Positions 1 through 5,939 of a stretch of DNA of 6,903 nt are shown in pieces. The notes under the pieces were generated by a model. It ran no database searches. It was not told the DNA's origin and saw only the letters and a program-made list of their open reading frames with translations. Source of the stretch: JAAEQD01 sp964521815 (lineage in GTDB: Bacteria; Zixibacteria; MSB-5A5; UBA10806; 4484-95). The DNA lies in assembly GCA_964521815.1 (NCBI GenBank), contig CAZFSN010000173.1:1-6903 (forward strand). The letters are read 5' to 3'. Positions within the stretch are counted from its first letter, which is position 1. Every line of letters begins with the position of its first letter. The position numbers and the translations under genes were made by a program.

Positions 1-485
1 TTCATTAAAATCAGCTCAAACTCTATTTCATCTTTTATCGGTATGCCATCCATTCCGATTTTGGGAATCGTCGGCTTCAGTTTTCGTGATTCCTCGATGG
101 CGTTGATATGATAAGCCGCCACTTTGAAACCAATTTTCTGATAAAATTTGAAAGCATAAGTATTGTCATTGGTCGTAATAAGCCATAGTCTTCTACAGCC
201 TTTTACTTGAGCCTCATTTTTGACGGAATTTATCAGGGCGCCGCCTATGCCCTGTTTTTCAATCACACTATTCAAAGTCACGATTTCGCACTGATCATCT
301 TCGATATGATAGGTGATTAGTCCCCGGGGTTGACTATCGACAAAGGCGATAAAACCGGGCAGCGCATCGGCTTGATGTATCCGTCCGCGAGACACCGATT
401 CGGTCGCACCCCACTGTTCTATTAACAGGTTTCTAATCCATTCCTGATAGCGAATGGATATGGGTTTAATAACGAATTCGTTCAT
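1..485 (-). CDS. GNAT-family N-acetyltransferase (3' end cut by window edge)
   Basis: A continuous minus-strand reading frame of 161 codons runs from ATG at 485-483 to the window edge with no stop. I translated it by hand. It has the GNAT acetyl-CoA binding motif A (EKQGIGGAL, residues 76-84), preceded by a beta strand (CEIVTLNSV). Motif B follows: WLITTNDNTYAFKFYQKIGF, residues 101-120, with the family's Asn and the Tyr-x-x-x-Gly-Phe end. GNAT enzymes transfer an acetyl group from acetyl-CoA to an amine; the acceptor here cannot be read from sequence. At 161 residues it is already near typical single-domain length, so probably only a few residues are missing. The start is supported by a purine-rich ribosome site (AAGGGAAGGA) directly upstream. 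It lies downstream of and co-directional with the DUF92 gene, 82 nt away, with its own likely promoter in the gap. Family is confident; substrate is unknown. Confidence 0.9.
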   Translation of the reverse strand, partial: MNEFVIKPISIRYQEWIRNLLIEQWGATESVSRGRIHQADALPGFIAFVDSQPRGLITYHIEDDQCEIVTLNSVIEKQGIGGALINSVKNEAQVKGCRRLWLITTNDNTYAFKFYQKIGFKVAAYHINAIEESRKLKPTIPKIGMDGIPIKDEIEFELILM

Positions 486-529
486 TCCTTCCCTTTGCGA
501 GCCATGAGTTCAAGTATCACATCAGCGAC

Positions 530-559
530 AATATATATTGATTAAGCCGATTATGACAA
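530..559 (-). promoter_or_regulatory. Likely sigma70-type promoter for the GNAT gene
   Basis: Read on the minus strand, a -35 box TTGTCA (559-554, 5 of 6 consensus) and a -10 box TATATT (535-530, 5 of 6) are separated by 18 nt. The predicted start would be near 523, giving a leader of about 38 nt before the ATG at 485, with a good purine-rich ribosome site. The -35 box begins only 9 nt after the DUF92 stop codon, so the GNAT gene may be expressed both by read-through and from this promoter. This is a consensus match only; the sequence is AT-rich, so chance matches are possible. Confidence 0.45.
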
Positions 560-567
560 TAAGTTTA

Positions 568-1401
568 TCAGAATAATTTAAAGTAGAAACTGACCAATAA
601 GAAAATGCCAAGTGAACCAATATTACTCAGCAAATTAACCATATCATTGTCGATAATCTTGACACCCTTTATCAAATCAGCTTGTTTTTGACAATGCACC
701 CGATACTCAATCAGGTTGCCGCAAATACGACATCGATAGCCGGCCTGAACGGTAGCGCCCAGGATGGAATCGATAATTGAACCGCCGAATCCGGCCAAAG
801 CGCACATCAGCCACATAATTGAAGAACCGGTATTTAGGCCGCCTATGTTGGCAGTCAAATAAGCGGCCGCCATGGTCAAGATAGCTCCCAATAACGAGGC
901 CAGCGTTCCGATTACCGAAACGCCGCCCGATTGACCGGGACGGACTCTCTTGAATGAAATGATCGAAACCGGCTTGCTTGATAATAAAGTGCCGATCTCG
1001 GTCGCCCAGGTATCGGCAGTCGAGGCGCAAAGGCCGGTCAGAAATAAAAAGAACCATAGCTTTTCACCGGTAATAAACATGCTTAGCACACAAGCTGTCG
1101 CTACCCCGCCATTGGCGAATACCTGCTTGATATCTCTTGGCCCAGCTTTTTGGATTGTTTTAAGCGAACGCGACTTAATCTCGCTTTTAAGCCCGGAAAG
1201 CGCGCTCGAAGAGATAAAGAAGAATAATAACGGCACCGCGTATAACCATCCCCCCAAACCAAAGACCACAGTACCTACTATAGCAGTGCCTGCCGCCCCG
1301 CTTTTTGATAAAGCCCTGACCCGATAAGAGATAAATACCAGGACCATGGCCAGAATCAGGCCGATTAAAAGCTGTCCAAGATTAAGGGTCATTTGAATCA
1401 T
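568..1401 (-). CDS. DUF92 family polytopic membrane protein (TIGR00297 type, VTE6-related)
   Basis: This 277-residue protein has several hydrophobic segments, roughly at residues 8-28, 36-66, 97-127, 160-187, 194-216 and 258-276, so it sits in the cytoplasmic membrane. DUF92 hallmarks are visible in order: QVFANGG (93-99), ADTWATEIG (129-137), a GQSGGVSVIGTLASLLGA block (156-173), DSILGATVQ (211-219), and a CxxC (C224, C227) with H236-C237, resembling the family's usual cysteine/histidine cluster. The family includes plant and cyanobacterial VTE6, a CTP-using phytyl-phosphate kinase, and is related to polyprenol/phytol kinases. The role of non-photosynthetic members is unclear, so a prenyl-phosphate kinase role is only a guess. 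Neither ATG at 1401 nor ATG at 1392 (residue 4) has a visible Shine-Dalgarno site, so the start is uncertain by three codons. It is transcribed divergently from the ferredoxin-methyltransferase gene. Confidence 0.9.
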   Translation of the reverse strand: MIQMTLNLGQLLIGLILAMVLVFISYRVRALSKSGAAGTAIVGTVVFGLGGWLYAVPLLFFFISSSALSGLKSEIKSRSLKTIQKAGPRDIKQVFANGGVATACVLSMFITGEKLWFFLFLTGLCASTADTWATEIGTLLSSKPVSIISFKRVRPGQSGGVSVIGTLASLLGAILTMAAAYLTANIGGLNTGSSIMWLMCALAGFGGSIIDSILGATVQAGYRCRICGNLIEYRVHCQKQADLIKGVKIIDNDMVNLLSNIGSLGIFLLVSFYFKLF

Positions 1402-1537
1402 TTTTCTGAATATTTATAATATATTTTTACAAAATTCGAAAGCTCGTTAATAGGTAAATAGGAAATATCATTTCCCTTTAGTTTTAAAAAGATGGTTTTA
1501 AAACCCTTTGATGTTCGGCTCATTTAAATTATTTATC
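1402..1537. other. AT-rich divergent intergenic region with short repeats
   Basis: This is most of the 229-bp gap between the divergent DUF92 and ferredoxin-methyltransferase genes and holds no plausible gene. Visible structure: GGAAAT (1461-1466) and ATTTCC (1470-1475) form a 6-bp inverted repeat with a 3-nt spacer. GTTTTAAAA occurs twice in the same orientation at 1481-1489 and 1495-1503, the second copy being part of the perfect palindrome GTTTTAAAAC (1495-1504). CCCTTT occurs at 1474-1479 and 1503-1508. A DUF92 promoter must lie here on the minus strand. A TATAAA lies close upstream of the start codon, but I found no convincing -35 partner. Confidence 0.5.
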
Positions 1538-1566
1538 TTGTAAAATTGGTTTTTGAGGCGTACAAT
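1538..1566 (+). promoter_or_regulatory. Likely sigma70-type promoter for the ferredoxin-methyltransferase gene
   Basis: A -35 box TTGTAA (1538-1543, 4 of 6) and a -10 box TACAAT (1561-1566, 5 of 6) are spaced by exactly 17 nt. The predicted transcription start is about 1573, giving a leader of about 58 nt. An 8-bp inverted repeat covers the end of the -35 and most of the -10 box. The identical -10 hexamer and spacer length occur in the kdsB promoter. Consensus match only. Confidence 0.5.
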
Positions 1567-1570
1567 TTTA
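1541..1570. promoter_or_regulatory. Operator-like inverted repeat across the promoter
   Basis: TAAAATTG (1541-1548) is the exact reverse complement of CAATTTTA (1563-1570). The arms are 14 nt apart, so their centres are 22 nt apart, close to two helical turns. The left arm overlaps the -35 box and the right arm overlaps the -10 box. As it lies upstream of the predicted transcription start it would act as DNA rather than RNA, which suggests a repressor site for a dimeric regulator. The arms are AT-rich, so chance is a real alternative, and no regulator gene is visible nearby. Confidence 0.3.
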
Positions 1571-1630
1571 TTATGATTGCCTGGATGTTAAATATAAATA
1601 TCCTTAACCTGTCAACAAAGGAGTGTTTTG

Positions 1631-2992
1631 ATGGAACCCTATCGATACCATGTTTATATCTGTAATCAGCAAAAACCTGAAGGAGTGCCGAGCTGCTCGG
1701 CTCATGGCTCCGACAAATTAATTGACAGCCTGAGAATGGAAATTATGAAAAGGGGCTTGGGTGATTCTGTCCAGATTACCACCTGTGGTTCGATTGGACT
1801 GTGCGACCGCGGGCCCAATATGGTAGTTTACCCTGAGGGGGTTTGGTATTCGGGTGTAACAGTAAATGATATTCCGGAAATTATCAGCGAACATTTTCAA
1901 AACGGCAAAATTGTCGAACGACTGGTTAATAAAGATGCTGCCGCCTTAAAAGCCGAGATAGATACCAACAAGAAAAAGATGATGGCGGCAATGAAAGCCA
2001 ATGACGCGGCCGGCGTTTTGCCTGATGACTTGATGCAGAAAATCAGGGGGTTTCAGTTTAGTCGAGTCATCTTATCAGCTGTAGAATTGGATATTTTCAC
2101 GGCCGTAGGCAAAAACGCGAATTCCGCCGAAATCGCCAAAAGTTTGGGTATCGATCCGCGGGCGACAGAGAAGCTTTTAAATGCGCTGGTTGCTATTAAC
2201 CTTCTGGAAAAAAGACAGGGCTTATTTTATAATTCCGCGATATCATCTCGTTATCTTATGGAAGGTTCCCCCGATGATTCGCGGGCCAGTATTATGCATA
2301 GCGTACATTTATGGGATCGATGGTCGACTTTGACGGAATGTGTTAAGCAAGGGGCATCTGTGACTTATAAGGATGTGGCTGATCGAAAGGATGAATGGAC
2401 AGTACCGTTTATCGCCGCCATGCATAAAAACGCCGGGGCCAGAGCGCCGCTGGTTATAAGGGCTATTGGGATTGATGGAGTTCGGAAGGTACTTGATGTG
2501 GGGGGAGGCTCCGGGGCCTATTCAATAGCTTTTGCTGAAATGAACCAAAACCTTGAGGCTGAGGTGTTCGATCTTCCGCCTGTTTTTGCGATCGCGCGGA
2601 AACATATTGATAAAGCCGGTTTATCAGGTCGCGTCAAGGTTCGAGCCGGTGATTTTCGTAAAGATGAATTGGGAACCGATTTTGATCTTGTTTTCATTTC
2701 GGCCATATGTCATATGAACGGCCCCCAGGAAAATATCAAGCTTCTGCAAAAATCGTATAAAGCATTAGTTTCGGGCGGCAGGGTGGTTATTCAGGATTTT
2801 ATTCTCAACCCTGATAAAACTTCGCCGCAATCGGCGGCGTTGTTTGCTTTGAATATGCTGGTGGGCACCCGTTCCGGTTCGACATACAGTGAGCATGAGT
2901 ACTCAGATTGGCTAAAAGAGGTCGGCTTTAAAAATATAAAGCCGATAAGGCTACCTGGACCGACTGCCTTGATTATTGGCTATCGTGAATAA
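1631..2992 (+). CDS. [2Fe-2S] ferredoxin domain fused to SAM-dependent O-methyltransferase-type domain
   Basis: This protein is 453 residues from ATG 1631. That start is preferred over the in-frame TTG at 1628 because AAAGGAG (1617-1623) lies 7 nt upstream. Residues 1-100 resemble the thioredoxin-like [2Fe-2S] ferredoxins (Clostridium pasteurianum/Aquifex Fd type, also in NuoE), with C11, C22, C52, C58 and the family signature GPNMVVYPEGVWYSGV (61-76). A Lys/Ala-rich helical linker (about 101-130) follows. Next is a winged-helix dimerisation domain like that of COMT/HIOMT methyltransferases (about 135-210). The catalytic domain (about 275-453) has the SAM motif LDVGGGSG (288-295), an acidic strand VFDLPP, and H361 where plant O-methyltransferases carry their catalytic histidine. 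It is probably cytoplasmic. A methyl transfer activity with electron-transfer or cluster-sensing control is inferred; the substrate is unknown. It is a single gene with its own promoter, divergent from DUF92, and not obviously linked to the KDO genes. Confidence 0.85.
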   Translation: MEPYRYHVYICNQQKPEGVPSCSAHGSDKLIDSLRMEIMKRGLGDSVQITTCGSIGLCDRGPNMVVYPEGVWYSGVTVNDIPEIISEHFQNGKIVERLVNKDAAALKAEIDTNKKKMMAAMKANDAAGVLPDDLMQKIRGFQFSRVILSAVELDIFTAVGKNANSAEIAKSLGIDPRATEKLLNALVAINLLEKRQGLFYNSAISSRYLMEGSPDDSRASIMHSVHLWDRWSTLTECVKQGASVTYKDVADRKDEWTVPFIAAMHKNAGARAPLVIRAIGIDGVRKVLDVGGGSGAYSIAFAEMNQNLEAEVFDLPPVFAIARKHIDKAGLSGRVKVRAGDFRKDELGTDFDLVFISAICHMNGPQENIKLLQKSYKALVSGGRVVIQDFILNPDKTSPQSAALFALNMLVGTRSGSTYSEHEYSDWLKEVGFKNIKPIRLPGPTALIIGYRE

Positions 2993-3011
2993 GATTGTTC
3001 TCCTCGACAAA

Positions 3012-3045
3012 CGCTGTTAGCGGAAAAGGCTGAAATTTCCTTTTC
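3012..3045 (+). terminator. Weak tandem hairpins after the methyltransferase gene
   Basis: Two adjacent inverted repeats lie 20-53 nt after the stop codon. The first is CGCT (3012-3015) with AGCG (3019-3022), loop GTT. The second is GAAAAGG (3023-3029) with CCTTTTC (3039-3045), loop of 9 nt. The 3' arm is T-rich and is followed by TATT, but there is no proper run of T residues. It could end transcription of the methyltransferase gene just before the kdsB promoter. Weak evidence. Confidence 0.3.
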
Positions 3046-3047
3046 TA

Positions 3048-3076
3048 TTGACATATGGATGCCTTTTTTGTACAAT
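3048..3076 (+). promoter_or_regulatory. Strong sigma70-type promoter for the kdsB-pyrG-kdsA operon
   Basis: A perfect -35 box TTGACA (3048-3053), a 17-nt spacer and a -10 box TACAAT (3071-3076, 5 of 6) make this the best promoter match in the window. Counting from the -10 box, transcription should begin at about 3082-3083, which is the ATG of kdsB itself (3082-3084). The operon mRNA would therefore have essentially no 5' leader, consistent with the lack of any Shine-Dalgarno sequence before kdsB. Confidence 0.75.
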
Positions 3077-3081
3077 AACTT

Positions 3082-3831
3082 ATGCCGAAAGTAATTGGAA
3101 TAATTCCTGCCAGATACGCCTCACGGCGTTTCCCCGGCAAACCATTGGCCGTTCTCGGCGGCTTACCTATAATCGTTCGTGTCTATAATCAGGCCAAAAA
3201 AGCGACTATACTCGATGATGTCATCGTGGCCACCGATGACCAGCGTATTGCCGATATCGTTACTCAGCATAAAGGCAAAGTTGTTATGCCGACCGGGAAT
3301 TTCACCTGCGGCAGCGAACGGGTGGCGGCCGTGGCCAAAAACCTGAAAGCCGATATAGTCCTGAATATTCAGGGCGATGAGCCGCTTATTTCCCCGCAAG
3401 TTATCGAAAAAGTGGCCAATTACCTGATCGATAATCCCAAAGCCTTGATGACCACCGCCTGTTCGCCGATCAGGAATTATGAGGATATCGATAATCCCAA
3501 TATCGTCAAAGTCGTGCTTGATAAAAATAACCGGGCGCTTTATTTCTCCCGAAGCCGTATCCCCTGGTTCGATGGCAAAGCCGCTGATTTCAAACGAGGA
3601 GCCATGCCGATTTATCATCATTTCGGGATTTACGGCTTCACATCGGATTTTTTACAGGTGTTCGTTTCCATGAAACAATCCCGCCTGGAGAAAATGGAAA
3701 GCCTGGAGCAACTAAGGGCGTTGGAAAACGGTTACGATATATATTGTATAACGGGGACGCAGATTTACTCCGGCATAGATTCGCAGGAGGACCTTTTTAA
3801 GGCAGAGCAAATGCTGGAAAGTATGGGATAG
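3082..3831 (+). CDS. kdsB: 3-deoxy-manno-octulosonate cytidylyltransferase (CMP-KDO synthetase)
   Basis: KdsB activates KDO with CTP to give CMP-KDO and pyrophosphate, the donor for KDO transfer onto lipid A; it is cytoplasmic. The 249-residue length matches the family (about 250). Visible signatures are the nucleotide-binding IIPARYASRRFPGKPL at residues 7-22, NIQGDEPLI around D99 (metal/CTP site), RALYFSRSRIPW in the middle, HFGIYGF, the LEKMESLEQLRALENGYDI block, and GIDSQEDL near the C-terminus. The ATG at 3082 begins exactly where the family begins, so it is the true start although no ribosome site precedes it. A strong promoter places +1 at this ATG, suggesting leaderless translation. 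The stop codon TAG is followed by one C and then the pyrG ATG, so the two genes are translationally coupled. The downstream product CTP is this enzyme's substrate. Confidence 0.97.
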   Translation: MPKVIGIIPARYASRRFPGKPLAVLGGLPIIVRVYNQAKKATILDDVIVATDDQRIADIVTQHKGKVVMPTGNFTCGSERVAAVAKNLKADIVLNIQGDEPLISPQVIEKVANYLIDNPKALMTTACSPIRNYEDIDNPNIVKVVLDKNNRALYFSRSRIPWFDGKAADFKRGAMPIYHHFGIYGFTSDFLQVFVSMKQSRLEKMESLEQLRALENGYDIYCITGTQIYSGIDSQEDLFKAEQMLESMG

Positions 3832-3832
3832 C

Positions 3833-5500
3833 ATGACAAAATCAGGTAAGCAGACTAAATTCATATTTATAACCGGCGGTGTTACTTCATCGTTGGGCAA
3901 AGGAATAGCAGCCGGCAGTATCGGATTACTTCTGAAATCGCGTGGCCTGGAGGTTAGGCTTCAGAAATTCGATCCCTATATCAATGTCGATCCCGGCACC
4001 ATGAATCCGTTTCAGCATGGCGAGGTTTTCGTCCTCGATGACGGCTCCGAAACCGATTTAGACCTGGGCCATTACGAAAGATATATCGATGTTAATTTGA
4101 CCAAATTATCTAATGTAACCTCCGGTCAGGTGTATGATACGGTTATCCAGCGTGAACGGAGGGGCGATTATCTGGGCGCCACTGTCCAGGTAATACCGCA
4201 TATCACTGATGAGATCATGTCCCGCTGTACTCGTCTGGCCAAGCAGGATGAGAATATCGATATAATAATTACCGAAATCGGCGGCACGGTCGGCGATATT
4301 GAGGCGTTATCATTCCTTGAGGCTATCCGTCAGATGGGCCTGGAACACGGTAAGGAAAACGTGCTGTACATTCATCTCACTCTGGTGCCCTATCTGGAAA
4401 CCTCGGATGAATTGAAAACCAAGCCAACCCAGCATTCGGTAAAGATGCTGAGAGAAATCGGCATCCAGCCGGATATTTTAATCTGCCGCACTACTAAAGA
4501 ATTGTCCCGTGATATCAAACGCAAAATCGGCTTGTTCTGCAATGTCCCGCCTGAGGCGGTTATTGAAGATATAGATTGTAAGACAATCTACGAAGTCCCG
4601 ATACTATTTCATCGTGAGTTGGTCGATAACCTCATAGTCCATTACTTGAAGCTGCTCTGCAAGGATCTTGATCTGGAAGAATGGCGCAAGATGGTCGATA
4701 AGATCAAACATCCATCTCATACCGTTCGGATAGCTATCTGCGGCAAATATATCAATCTCAAAGATGCCTATAAATCGATCATGGAATCATTCATTCATGG
4801 CGGCATTGCCAACGAAACCAAAGTCGATCTGGTCTGGGTCTCCTCCGAGGATATAGTCGATAACGGGGCGGCGCAATATCTCGATAATGTCGATGGTGTG
4901 CTGATACCCGGCGGATTTGGCGAACGCGGTATCGAGGGTAAAATCGAGGCGATCAAATACGTTCGCGAAAACAATATTCCGTTTCTGGGAATCTGTCTCG
5001 GTTTGCAATGCGCTATTATCGAATACGCCCGGAATGTCTGCGGCTTGGAGAACGCCAATTCGTTCGAATTCAACCAGGAGACCAAACATCCGGTAATCCA
5101 TCTGATGGATGAACAACGTCACATAACGAATATGGGCGGCACTATGAGATTGGGCGCGTACCCCTGCATAATCAAACGGGGAACGCTGGCTAACAGACTT
5201 TATGGCAAATCGAAAATCAGCGAACGTCACCGCCATCGCTATGAGGTCAACAACGAATATCGTGAGGTTTTAAGTGATAAAGGTATGATTTTTTCCGGCT
5301 TGTCGCCTGATGAGAGACTGGTCGAAATTTGCGAACTGGCCGATCACCCGTATTTTATCGGCAGCCAGTTCCATCCCGAACTGAAATCGCGGCCGATGAA
5401 TCCTCACCCGCTGTTCGTCGGTTTGGTCGAGGCGGCTTTGAAATACAGACAATCAAGAGAGATATCATCGGCTAAAGTCAGGGATTCTCAAGCTAAATAA
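3833..5500 (+). CDS. pyrG: CTP synthase (glutamine hydrolysing)
   Basis: PyrG converts UTP to CTP using ATP and glutamine-derived ammonia, the last step of pyrimidine nucleotide synthesis. At 555 residues it is slightly longer than the E. coli enzyme (545), with a few extra residues at both ends. The N-terminal synthase domain has the P-loop-like GGVTSSLGKGIA (15-26), KFDPYINVDPGTMNPFQHGE (45-64), DLDLGHYER with D77, and EIGGTVGDIE (148-157); D77 and E148 are probable Mg ligands. The C-terminal class I glutamine amidotransferase domain has the nucleophile C388 in GICLGLQC and the H514/E516 pair in SQFHPE, so the triad is intact. No strong Shine-Dalgarno precedes it. It starts one nucleotide after kdsB and ends one nucleotide before the lipoprotein gene. 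Besides its housekeeping role it supplies CTP to KdsB, which explains the linkage; adjacent kdsB and pyrG are also known in other bacteria such as Chlamydia. Confidence 0.98.
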   Translation: MTKSGKQTKFIFITGGVTSSLGKGIAAGSIGLLLKSRGLEVRLQKFDPYINVDPGTMNPFQHGEVFVLDDGSETDLDLGHYERYIDVNLTKLSNVTSGQVYDTVIQRERRGDYLGATVQVIPHITDEIMSRCTRLAKQDENIDIIITEIGGTVGDIEALSFLEAIRQMGLEHGKENVLYIHLTLVPYLETSDELKTKPTQHSVKMLREIGIQPDILICRTTKELSRDIKRKIGLFCNVPPEAVIEDIDCKTIYEVPILFHRELVDNLIVHYLKLLCKDLDLEEWRKMVDKIKHPSHTVRIAICGKYINLKDAYKSIMESFIHGGIANETKVDLVWVSSEDIVDNGAAQYLDNVDGVLIPGGFGERGIEGKIEAIKYVRENNIPFLGICLGLQCAIIEYARNVCGLENANSFEFNQETKHPVIHLMDEQRHITNMGGTMRLGAYPCIIKRGTLANRLYGKSKISERHRHRYEVNNEYREVLSDKGMIFSGLSPDERLVEICELADHPYFIGSQFHPELKSRPMNPHPLFVGLVEAALKYRQSREISSAKVRDSQAK

Positions 5501-5501
5501 C

Positions 5502-5939
5502 ATGAAATCGCTTTTACTATCAATCAGTCTTGCTATCGTCATCGCCGGCTGTATGCCCGAACAAAAGGAAAGCGATTACACCAATCTGCCTTATCCGGCC
5601 AATGAGGATATCCTTTATTACCAATCTGAATGCGATTCCGGCTACCAGACATTCTGGACCGATATCAAGCTGGTGACCTCCGCCTATCTGAATAATTCGA
5701 AATATGATTCGATTGGAGTGAAACCGGATGATATCATTATCAAGGGCGAAGGACTATTCACCGGCTATATCGAGGTTGAGATGCCGGAGATCATTTTAGA
5801 ATTGAAACTGCAAAGGCCGAATAAATCGGTAGGCGCCAGGTCTATCTGGCAAGTAATCGAGGCGAAGGAGATACCATGGCCAAAACCGGATTCTCTATCG
5901 GTCAGACAGAAATCGGCAATGGTAAAAGATTCATTATAG
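5502..5939 (+). CDS. Small putative lipoprotein of unknown function in the KDO operon
   Basis: I do not recognise this 145-residue protein. It has a short lipoprotein signal peptide: a positive N-terminus (MK), a hydrophobic core at about 3-14, and a lipobox IAGC with the lipidated cysteine at C17. The next residue is Met, not Asp, so an outer-membrane location is likely by the E. coli sorting rule. The mature part is acidic near its start, then mixed alpha/beta, with alternating strand-like segments at about 85-125 ending in SIWQVIEAKEIPWPKP. That end is faintly like NTF2-like folds, but this is speculation. It does not look like LptC, which is often found near kds genes. It starts one nucleotide after pyrG, with no clear ribosome site, and its last 64 nt overlap kdsA in another frame. 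The signal peptide and tight operon packing make it a real gene, plausibly linked to the envelope. Confidence 0.8.
   Translation: MKSLLLSISLAIVIAGCMPEQKESDYTNLPYPANEDILYYQSECDSGYQTFWTDIKLVTSAYLNNSKYDSIGVKPDDIIIKGEGLFTGYIEVEMPEIILELKLQRPNKSVGARSIWQVIEAKEIPWPKPDSLSVRQKSAMVKDSL
5865..5870 (+). promoter_or_regulatory. Strong ribosome binding site for kdsA inside the lipoprotein gene
   Basis: AAGGAG lies 5 nt before the kdsA ATG at 5876 and is fully inside the lipoprotein coding sequence. It is the clearest Shine-Dalgarno site in the operon, where the other three genes have weak or none. It fixes the kdsA start, and therefore shows the 64-nt overlap with the lipoprotein gene is genuine and not a start-site error. 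Confidence 0.8.

Noticed and set aside
707..1327. Additional open frames inside the DUF92 gene (minus 707-1057 and plus 950-1327)
   Set aside because: They overlap a gene with clear family motifs, lack ribosome sites, and their translations show no recognisable domain.
1628..1630. TTG as the start codon of the ferredoxin-methyltransferase gene
   Set aside because: The ATG at 1631 follows immediately and has AAAGGAG at the better spacing of 7 nt.
3046..3077. TATTG/CAATA inverted repeat across the kdsB promoter as an operator
   Set aside because: Only 5 bp per arm, and both arms are largely explained by the -35 and -10 consensus sequences themselves.
3163..3621. 152-codon open frame antisense to kdsB
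   Set aside because: It mirrors kdsB codons and has no recognisable motifs or upstream signals.
4787..5236. Antisense open frames within pyrG
   Set aside because: They overlap the conserved amidotransferase domain and have low-complexity shadow translations with no known family.
5502..5939. Lipoprotein as LptC, which often sits near kds genes
   Set aside because: It has a lipobox and no repeated LptC-like beta-strand pattern that I can see; the usual neighbours kdsC, kdsD and lptA are also absent from the window.
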